Assembly: GCA_038207425.1 (NCBI GenBank)
Contig: JBBQZU010000028.1
Span: forward strand, 1-39,970
DNA length: 39,970 bases
Reading direction: 5' to 3'
Source: JBBQZU01 sp038207425
Lineage (GTDB): Bacteria > Bacteroidota > Bacteroidia > Flavobacteriales_D > Cryomorphaceae
Shown here: piece after piece, positions 33,776-39,970 of the stretch
How the letters are laid out: each line of letters starts with the position of its first letter
Numbering within the stretch: position 1 is the first letter of the stretch
Position numbers and translations under genes: made by a program
Notes under the pieces: model-generated
Databases searched by the model: none
The model's input: the letters and a program-made list of their open reading frames with translations, nothing else
What the model was told of the DNA's origin: nothing

Positions 33776-34606
33776 ATGCAACTGAACTTGAAGAAGCCAC
33801 TGGCTTTCTTCGACCTTGAAACGACCGGAGTAAATGTGGCATCGGACCGCATCGTAGAGATTGCCATACTCAAAGTACATCCGGATGGCCGCGTAGAGCG
33901 CCGGCCCGACTCAGCAAACGGCCCTACCAGATTGCTTATAAATCCTGAAATGCATATACCTGCAGAATCATCCATGGTGCACGGCATTTGGGATAAGGAT
34001 GTGATGGATGCGCCCACCTTTCGGGAAATAGCACCAAAGCTGTTCAAATTTCTTTACGACTGCGACCTGGCCGGATTCAACTCCAATAAATTCGATATCC
34101 CCATACTCGCCGAAGAATTTCTCAGGTGTGAAATTGAATTCAGCATCGAGAACCGAAACCTGATAGATGTGCAAAACATCTTTCACCTGATGGAACAGCG
34201 CACCCTGAAAGCAGGATATAAATTCTACTGCGGCAAAGAACTTATCAACGCCCACGAAGCCATGGCCGATGTGGATGCCACCTATGCTGTATTTTTAGCC
34301 CAGCTTGAACGATACCGCGATGCCGAAATAGAGATAGAAGCAGGTGTAAAGGTGAAACCGATTGTGAACGATATGGAGCAATTGCATAAGGTATCGCAAC
34401 GCCACCGCAATGTTGACTTCATGGGCCGTATAGTGCTCAATGAAAATGACGAAGAAATATTCAACTTTGGCAAGCATAAAGGACGTACTGTGGAAGAAGT
34501 GCTCCGTATGGAGCCTGGCTACTACGGCTGGATGATAAGCGGTGACTTTCCGCTCTACACCAAAAAAGTACTTCGCGATATTAAAGAACGACTGAGCAAG
34601 GCCTGA
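33776..34606 (+). CDS. DnaQ-like DEDDh 3'-5' exonuclease
   Basis: This 276-residue protein starts one base after the previous stop. The exonuclease motifs are visible: Exo I FFDLETTG (D13, E15), Exo II in AGFNSNKFDIPIL, and Exo III INAHEAMADVDATYAV with H and D in H-x4-D, which marks the DEDDh type. The C-terminal 60 residues (NFGKHKGRTVEEVLRMEPGYYGWMI) form the small extra domain often attached to such nucleases in Bacteroidota. It removes nucleotides from 3' ends; DNA or RNA preference cannot be told. Confidence 0.85.
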   Translation: MQLNLKKPLAFFDLETTGVNVASDRIVEIAILKVHPDGRVERRPDSANGPTRLLINPEMHIPAESSMVHGIWDKDVMDAPTFREIAPKLFKFLYDCDLAGFNSNKFDIPILAEEFLRCEIEFSIENRNLIDVQNIFHLMEQRTLKAGYKFYCGKELINAHEAMADVDATYAVFLAQLERYRDAEIEIEAGVKVKPIVNDMEQLHKVSQRHRNVDFMGRIVLNENDEEIFNFGKHKGRTVEEVLRMEPGYYGWMISGDFPLYTKKVLRDIKERLSKA

Positions 34607-35220
34607 TGAAGATCATTTGTATTGGACGCAACTACGCCGAGCACGCGAAGGAAATGAAGAGTGAAATACCTTCAGAGCCTGTAATTTTTTTAAAGCCCGA
34701 AACTGCACTTTTACCGAAAAGCCACCCCTTTGTGTATCCTGAGCATACCCGCGACCTGCACTATGAAGCGGAGCTGGTGTTGAGAATTGACCGCCTGGGT
34801 AAACATATCGACGCGAAATTTGCCAATAAATATTACTCGGCGGTGGGATTTGGAATAGATTTTACCGCCAGAGATATTCAGCAGCAATGCAAGGATAAGG
34901 GCTTACCCTGGGAGAAAGCCAAAGCATTTGACCACTCGGCTCCACTCGGAAAAAAGTTTCTGGATATCGCGAAATTGCCTGACCCAAATAATATTTCATT
35001 CGAACTGAAAAAAAACGGAACCACCGTTCAGCAAGGCCACTCAGCCGATATGCTCTTCAATTTCGATCAGATTATTATGCATGTATCCAAATACTTCACC
35101 CTTAAAATTGGCGATCTGATTTACACAGGAACTCCCGCTGGAGTTGGGCCTGTGGTACAAGGCGATAGGCTCGAAGGATTCATAGAAGGAGAGAAATTGC
35201 TCACCCTTGTAATAAAATAA
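34606..35220 (+). CDS. Fumarylacetoacetate hydrolase family protein
   Basis: This 204-residue protein starts inside the exonuclease stop (TGATG). Motifs of the FAH fold are seen: IGRNYAEHAKEMK, LHYEAELVLRID (metal-binding glutamates), FGIDFTARDIQ, KAFDHSAPLG, and YTGTPAGVGPVVQGD. This short form acts as acylpyruvase or oxaloacetate decarboxylase/tautomerase in several bacteria. The true substrate is open. Coupled to the exonuclease gene. Confidence 0.85.
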   Translation: MKIICIGRNYAEHAKEMKSEIPSEPVIFLKPETALLPKSHPFVYPEHTRDLHYEAELVLRIDRLGKHIDAKFANKYYSAVGFGIDFTARDIQQQCKDKGLPWEKAKAFDHSAPLGKKFLDIAKLPDPNNISFELKKNGTTVQQGHSADMLFNFDQIIMHVSKYFTLKIGDLIYTGTPAGVGPVVQGDRLEGFIEGEKLLTLVIK

Positions 35221-35319
35221 TTTACTCTTGTTGCTTTATACAGGAATGTTTAGCAACTTCAACCCTGCGCCAAAGAGTACCACAAAAATAATTAAACTAA
35301 AAAACCTCAGCACAGCAAC

Positions 35320-37254
35320 ATGGGAGCAATGGATGTATTCGTAGTAGAAAACAAAGAGCAGCGCAAGCAATTTGTGATATCTATACTCAAGGACATGAAA
35401 GCCCTCGAGTATATGCTGGAACACGATCTCTTCGACTGCGAAACAACGAGAATTGGCGCAGAACAGGAATTTTGTTTTGTAGACCGGTTTCTAAGGCCTG
35501 CAATGGTAGGCATGGAAGTACTCGAAAAACTTAATGACAATCAGTACACCACTGAGCTGGCTAAGTTTAATCTCGAAGCAAATCTCGACCCGCTCGAGTT
35601 TAAAGGCGATTGTTTGAGCCGCATGGAAGCCCAACTAACAGAGCTTGTTACCCGCGCCGACAATGTAGCGAAAGAATTTGGCGCCCGGGTAATCCTCACA
35701 GGTATTCTGCCCACCATTCGCAAAAGCGATCTGGAATTTGAAAATATCACCCCATTTCCCCGATACAGGGCACTCAACGACGCGATGGTAAAAATGCGCG
35801 GCGGCGATTTTGAGTTTAACATTAAGGGCACTGATGAGCTTATTGCAAAACACAATACCATGCTTTTTGAAGCATGCAATACAAGTTTCCAGATACACCT
35901 TCAGATTGAACCAAAGCAGTTCGTAGACAAATACAACTGGGCGCAGGCCATTGCCGGCCCTGTGCTCGCGGCCTGCACCAATTCGCCATTACTTTTTGGC
36001 AAGCGCCTTTGGGATGAAACGCGGATTGCAGTATTTGAACAAACCGTTGACCTGAAAAATATCAATAACCCTGAACGCGAAATGCGAAGCCGCGTTGATT
36101 TTGGCACAGGCTGGCTCAAGGAAAACGTAACTGAAATATTTAAATACGATATTGCCTATTATAAACTCCTTTTGGCCGGACACAATGACGAAGATGCACT
36201 TGAAGAACTCAAAAAAGGAAATATTCCAAAACTCAGATCGCTGAGCCTTCACAATGGCACCATTTACAAATGGAACCGCCCTTGTTATGGAATCACCAAT
36301 GGCAAGCCCCACTTGCGTATTGAAGGGCGCTATATACCCTCAGGCCCAACGCTAATTGATGAAATGAGTAATACCGCTTTCTGGCTCGGGCTTATGGCAG
36401 GAATGCCCGATGATGTGGCTGAGCGTGTGGAACAATATGAATTTGACCATGCAAAACTCAATTTTCTTAAAGCAGCTCAGGTGGGAATGAGCGCCCAATT
36501 TAAATGGATGGACGGCAAGTCATATACCGCCCAGAATTTGCTGCTCAACGAACTGATACCGATGTGCCAAAAGGGATTGGAAAAGCAAGGAATAAATTCA
36601 GCCGATATAGAACGCTACATGAGCGTAATAATCGCTCGTGTCGAAAATCAACAAACCGGTTCGGTTTGGATCAATAACTCATTTACATCGCTCAAGAAAA
36701 ATGCTTCAATCGAAGAAGCAGTGGTGGCCGTGACAGCAGGGATGCTGAAACGGCAGCAATCGGGCCAGCCTGTGCATACCTGGGACTACCCAAACATAAG
36801 CGAAGGTGGTTCATGGGCCAATAAATACCGGTTTGTGCGCCAAATAATGAGCAAAGAACTATACACCGTGCAGGAAGAAGATCTTGTAGAACTTGTAACT
36901 ACCCTGATGGATTGGCGCAAAATTCATCATGTGCCTGTTGAAAATGAGCACGGTGAGGTAGTGGGTATCATTTCCTCCGGCGATATTATAAAGTATTACA
37001 GTAAAAGAGTGGATGATGCCAATCTGGAATTTACTGTAAATGATATTATGTTGCACAATACGTTTACTGTAACTGCCGATACCCTAACCGTAGATGCACT
37101 TAAACTAATGCGTAAGCACAATTTAGGATGCTTGCCCGTGGTAAATCAGAAAAAACTCATTGGCATTATTACTGAGTTCGATTTCGTATGTATGGCAGAG
37201 CATCTCTTCGAAGAATTGCAACACAATGAAGCCCAAAACAATCACACTGTATGA
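35320..37254 (+). CDS. GCS2-type glutamate-amine ligase fused to two CBS domains
   Basis: This 644-residue protein has a glutamate-cysteine ligase-like (GCS2) catalytic domain at about 30-450: the IGAEQEFCFVD motif with the metal glutamates, AKFNLEANLDPLEF, and NTSFQIHLQI. Residues about 500-630 are a pair of CBS domains (LVELVTTLMDWRKIHHVPVEN and FTVTADTLTVDALKLMRKHN...GIITEFDFV), which bind adenosine nucleotides and would gate the ligase by energy state. GCS2 enzymes join glutamate to an amine using ATP. Whether this one makes gamma-glutamylcysteine or another amide is unknown. The aspartoacylase-like gene overlaps its 3' end by 29 bp. Confidence 0.75.
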   Translation: MGAMDVFVVENKEQRKQFVISILKDMKALEYMLEHDLFDCETTRIGAEQEFCFVDRFLRPAMVGMEVLEKLNDNQYTTELAKFNLEANLDPLEFKGDCLSRMEAQLTELVTRADNVAKEFGARVILTGILPTIRKSDLEFENITPFPRYRALNDAMVKMRGGDFEFNIKGTDELIAKHNTMLFEACNTSFQIHLQIEPKQFVDKYNWAQAIAGPVLAACTNSPLLFGKRLWDETRIAVFEQTVDLKNINNPEREMRSRVDFGTGWLKENVTEIFKYDIAYYKLLLAGHNDEDALEELKKGNIPKLRSLSLHNGTIYKWNRPCYGITNGKPHLRIEGRYIPSGPTLIDEMSNTAFWLGLMAGMPDDVAERVEQYEFDHAKLNFLKAAQVGMSAQFKWMDGKSYTAQNLLLNELIPMCQKGLEKQGINSADIERYMSVIIARVENQQTGSVWINNSFTSLKKNASIEEAVVAVTAGMLKRQQSGQPVHTWDYPNISEGGSWANKYRFVRQIMSKELYTVQEEDLVELVTTLMDWRKIHHVPVENEHGEVVGIISSGDIIKYYSKRVDDANLEFTVNDIMLHNTFTVTADTLTVDALKLMRKHNLGCLPVVNQKKLIGIITEFDFVCMAEHLFEELQHNEAQNNHTV

Positions 37255-38443
37255 TTTCGTAGAAGGGCAGGCTGTTAGAATAAGCCGCACCATAGCTTCT
37301 ATTAAGGCAAAGCATGCAGGCCCTAACATTGTATTTATTGGAGGTATGCACGGCAACGAGCCTACCGGCGTACTTGCCCTAAACCACGTAATGCAAAAGG
37401 TGCAGAGGCTTCAACCTTTGCTCAAGGGAAACATATTTGCCCTTGCGGGAAATTTGTCAGCACTCGAGCGGGGCGAGCGGTATATCCAGAAAGACCTGAA
37501 CCGCATATGGCAAGCAGAACAAGTAGAGCGTGCCAAGCGAAGAGATTTTCACCCCGATGAGCTGATAGCAGAAGTTGAAGAACAAATAGAACTCTGGGCT
37601 GCGATTGACCAGTTGATGAGCGAAAATGAAGGAGAGTTCTTCTTCGTTGACCTCCATACTACTTCTACACGCAGCGCACCGTTTATCGCCATGAGCGATA
37701 CCATTATGAATCGCCGCTTTATAAGGAATATTCCGGTACCCGTGGTGATAGGTATTGAAGAGTACCTCACCGAGCCATTGCTCAGCTACCTCAATGAGCT
37801 GGGCTGCGTATCAGTAGCTTTCGAAGGAGGTCAGCACAGCGATATAGCCTCGGTGCTGAACCACGAAGCGTTTATACTACTCTGCCTGCAGCGAGCAGGC
37901 GTTTTGAAAAAAGTAGAAATACCCGAACTCAAAATCTGCCGGAAAAGGCTAAAGCATGCTTCAGGTACCAACAAGTATATTTACGATGTACGGATGCGGC
38001 AGGCACTTGAGCCAGGTGATGTATTTCAGATGATGCCCGGCTTCGACAATTTTACTCCTGTGCGGAAGGGTCAGACATTGGCTCGGCTCAACGGCCATAC
38101 TCTTAGCGCGGTTGAAAAAGGATTTATTTTCATGCCGCTCTACCAAAGCAAGGGTGAAGATGCCTATTTTCTGATACGCCGTATTGCACGCTTCTGGCTC
38201 ACTGTATCCTATATACTCAGAAGATTACGTCTGTATAAAATTCTCAGATTGCTTCCAGGTGTGCGGCCTTTTATGAAAAGTGACCATATGCTAATCGTGA
38301 ATAGAGAAATAGCCCGCTGGTTTAGCCTGGAGATACTTCACCTTATGGGATACAGGCGCAAAAAGAAGAGAGGCGATTTCACCCTATTCATTCGCCGTAA
38401 GTATGATTTTAAAGGCCCCAGACGCATCAAGGGATCTGCGTAA
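37226..38443 (+). CDS. Succinylglutamate desuccinylase/aspartoacylase family protein
   Basis: From the ATG at 37226 (MKPKTITLYDFVEG) it is 405 residues. The zinc carboxypeptidase-like site is clear: FIGGMHGNEPTG (H42, E45) and the third ligand His near 132 in VDLHTTSTRSAP. A later EYLTEPLLSYLNELGCVSVAFEGGQH matches the catalytic-Glu region. Members cut N-acyl groups from amino acids. The last 130 residues (RFWLTVSYILRRLRLYKIL...) are basic and partly helical and extend past the family core. The overlap with the GCS2-CBS gene points to a shared pathway in which one enzyme makes and the other cuts an amide. An ATG at 37160 is too far upstream. Confidence 0.8.
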   Translation: MKPKTITLYDFVEGQAVRISRTIASIKAKHAGPNIVFIGGMHGNEPTGVLALNHVMQKVQRLQPLLKGNIFALAGNLSALERGERYIQKDLNRIWQAEQVERAKRRDFHPDELIAEVEEQIELWAAIDQLMSENEGEFFFVDLHTTSTRSAPFIAMSDTIMNRRFIRNIPVPVVIGIEEYLTEPLLSYLNELGCVSVAFEGGQHSDIASVLNHEAFILLCLQRAGVLKKVEIPELKICRKRLKHASGTNKYIYDVRMRQALEPGDVFQMMPGFDNFTPVRKGQTLARLNGHTLSAVEKGFIFMPLYQSKGEDAYFLIRRIARFWLTVSYILRRLRLYKILRLLPGVRPFMKSDHMLIVNREIARWFSLEILHLMGYRRKKKRGDFTLFIRRKYDFKGPRRIKGSA

Positions 38444-38503
38444 AAATAATTGCTCCAGTGCTTTCATTTTGATTTGGTTACATTGCAACATAACAACTAC
38501 AAC

Positions 38504-38725
38504 ATGAGAACATACAGAATTCATATTTTGATAAGCCTACTTTTACTGCCCATCCTTGTAAGCATGGCCCAATCGCCTACCCACATAGACCAGGGCACGA
38601 ATGATCCATCAGTAAATGTTTGGGATGACCCGAAATATATTTTACTAATTGGTGGGATAGTATTGCTCGGTTTTATCTTTCTGTTTACCAGCAAATGGAT
38701 TTCGAAGAAAAGGCGCAGAGATTAA
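38504..38725 (+). CDS. Small protein with signal peptide and one membrane helix (73 aa)
   Basis: The product begins MRTYRIHILISLLLLPILVS, likely cleaved before QSPTHIDQG. A second hydrophobic segment (about 45-63, ILLIGGIVLLGFIFLF) is followed by a basic tail (SKWISKKRRRD). It should be in the inner membrane with the N-terminal loop outside. No family recognised. It follows the aspartoacylase gene by 60 bp. Confidence 0.55.
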   Translation: MRTYRIHILISLLLLPILVSMAQSPTHIDQGTNDPSVNVWDDPKYILLIGGIVLLGFIFLFTSKWISKKRRRD

Positions 38726-39086
38726 AAAAAAATTAGGGTGAGATGATGTCTATGGTAAAGTTGTGAAATGAACGCAGCAGTATTTTCATATTCCATAATT
38801 TCCGGTGGTGGTGAATTTACACAGGACAACCAAAAAGTAATCTCGAGTATAGCGTGTCGCAACGATCGAAAAATAGCAAGGATTAACCGTTGTAACAGCT
38901 CTACCGCCAAAACCATCGAGTTCGCCTGCACCCCATTGCTTCGCAGGGTTTATAAACCTACGACAACACAATTCAGTACAGCATTTCGAATCTATTTGAT
39001 ACTAATGCTACGCCGTAAAGAATTTCCTGCCTTCGGGTGTAAACATGTACAATCTGCTGATTGAACGAACAACGATCGATCAGAGT
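38726..39086. other. Intergenic stretch before the toxin-antitoxin remnant
   Basis: Open frames here are short and on both strands. A minus frame at 38786-38971 reads FINPAKQWGAGELDGFGG and looks like a possible remnant but has no start context or match I know. Composition changes toward the second accessory edge. Confidence 0.3.
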
Positions 39087-39260
39087 ATGATCACCATTTC
39101 TTCTCATATTAATAGTTTCAAACTTCAGCGTTTGATTGATTACATCATATATTTGGAGGCTACATCTAAAAGTAAGGCAAAACCATCGGATGCGGGCAGG
39201 CTTGCCGATGATGTTAATAATTCTTGGTGGGAAAAGAATCGCAATAGATTCGCAAAGTGA
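39087..39260 (+). CDS. Antitoxin-like protein of a type II toxin-antitoxin pair
   Basis: From the ATG at 39087 it is 57 residues: MITISSHINSFKLQRLIDYI, YLEATSKSKAKPSDAG, RLADDVNNSWWEKNRNRFAK. The basic helical opening and the WWxKN(R/K)xRF tail are the type I know from Bacteroidota antitoxins paired with PIN toxins. The TGA (39258-39260) overlaps the GTG of the next frame by three bases (GTGA), typical of such pairs. The first ATG at 39045 would add 14 residues without benefit. The partner toxin is broken, so the antitoxin is orphaned here. Confidence 0.6.
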   Translation: MITISSHINSFKLQRLIDYIIYLEATSKSKAKPSDAGRLADDVNNSWWEKNRNRFAK

Positions 39261-39289
39261 CAGTCATCGTCAATGCAAATATTGTATTT
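39257..39289 (+). pseudogene. PIN-domain toxin remnant, about 11 codons
   Basis: GTG at 39257 begins a frame reading MTVIVNANIVF, which is the PIN-domain start (consensus M..VVDANIVF). The catalytic Asp of VDAN is Asn here. Family identity stops after codon 11. The sequence then runs into the transposase end, whose stop is at 39297-39295 on the minus strand. Loss of the nuclease body means no toxin is made. Confidence 0.5.
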
Positions 39290-39294
39290 TATGA

Positions 39295-39970
39295 TTATCC
39301 GTTTACGTACCAGTATTGCGTTCCCAAAGCCATTAAAACTCTGTAAAATAGGTACTTGCCGAAGTATCTCCTATTGATTTTATAACAGAATTCGTTCAAA
39401 TAGTGCTGCAGGTTCTTGCCGCTGATTTTGTGATAGATACCAAAGAAATTGCGCGTTGCATTACTCATATTGATATGCTCCCGTTGAAGGGTAGTACGCG
39501 CTGATTTCTTATCCGACTCTACGGTATAATGTGCCTCGACAAAATCAGCAATATCCACAAAGCTTTTGCTTTTGTCTGAAAATACGATGCTCAGCTCATC
39601 GAGATTCTTTTCAATGGTCTCACTGATGCTTTCCGCTCGTTGAGTTTGAAGGGCTTTCATTTTTAAATACCTGAAATGTTTACTCTTTTGGCCTGTCGTT
39701 GGATCTTCTAAAGGAGTTGATTCAGCCATCACAGCAACATTGATCTGTTTCTGGCTTCCTTTACCACGTTTAAGTTTGGTGTGTTTTGATGTGGCCTTCT
39801 CAAAGTGCCCTTCGTCGATTCAATCATGGCTTTTAATTGGTATAAATCGTCTCGCTTGCCCATCGCATCGCGTATGCGATGCATCATACTCCAAATGCTT
39901 TCATACCGCTTATGGTTTAGCTGTCTCTTGAGTTCACATGCCGATACACCTTTCTTGCTGAAGGACATAA
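39295..39970 (-). pseudogene. IS1595-type (ISXO2-like) transposase, frameshifted and cut by the window edge
   Basis: The upstream part (39968 to about 39821) reads KKGVSACELKRQLNHKRYES and then YQLKAMIE, the region before the catalytic motif. At about 39821 the frame must move by one base: the other frame continues DEGHFEKATSKHTKLKRGKG, then INVAVMAESTPLED. Adding one A restores MIEIDEGHFE, giving the first catalytic Asp. The downstream part has IVFSDKSKSFVDIADF and NFFGIYHKISGKNLQHYLNE, with the family's later catalytic region. The N-terminus is outside the window. No terminal repeat could be fixed; the IS end must lie near 39287-39300. Confidence 0.7.

Noticed and set aside
38786..38971. 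61-residue minus frame near the right edge
   Set aside because: It looks like it could be a remnant but has no match or start context that I can support.

Overview
The window looks like a chromosomal segment from a member of the Bacteroidota. The evidence is a surface lectin with a CHU_C / type IX secretion type B C-terminal domain, several perfect Bacteroidota -7 boxes (TAnnTTTG), DUF2911 and DUF4293 family proteins, a Rho factor with a long low-complexity insertion, and tetratricopeptide-PD40 envelope proteins. Finer taxonomy is not supported by what I can see. Layout: (1) Bases 1-4959 are an accessory region. It holds the 3' end of a group II intron, an AT-rich methyltransferase gene followed by an attC-like palindrome, a gene broken by two in-frame stops with a coupled 56-residue membrane protein, a decayed IS21-family element (in-frame amber in istA, istB cut short) and the 3' remnant of another gene. 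(2) Bases 5019-15710 hold envelope, stress and signalling genes: a lipoprotein formylglycine-generating-enzyme homologue, a META lipoprotein, a small periplasmic protein, a secreted cupin-like protein, a MATE exporter with two apparent frameshifts, a hemerythrin-like protein, a YdeI/DUF1905 protein, the lectin, a cytosolic histidine kinase and a DUF2911 protein. (3) Bases 15801-38725 are mostly ordinary core genes: a 47-48 bp tandem repeat, a PD-(D/E)XK-like protein, an ABC exporter, truA, a metallophosphoesterase, DUF4293, rho, a small membrane protein, mpl, an MBL hydrolase, recR, a GT2 fusion protein, a lipoyl acyltransferase E2, two TPR-PD40 proteins, a DEDDh exonuclease, a fumarylacetoacetase-fold hydrolase, a GCS2 ligase fused to CBS domains, an aspartoacylase-family protein and a small membrane protein. 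(4) Bases 39087-39970 are a second accessory edge: an antitoxin-like gene whose overlapping PIN-toxin partner is cut to about 11 codons against an IS1595-type transposase that is itself frameshifted. The gene sets that most clearly act together are recR plus the GT2 fusion (overlapping stop/start), truA-ABC-nuclease-like (one minus-strand run), META-FGE (overlapping), and the 32218-38443 run from TPR-PD40 through exonuclease, FAH, GCS2-CBS and aspartoacylase. The least explained parts are the GCS2-CBS/aspartoacylase pair, the attC-like cassette with its group II intron, and the interrupted NPYD-motif gene with its small membrane partner. No CRISPR array, tRNA or rRNA was seen.
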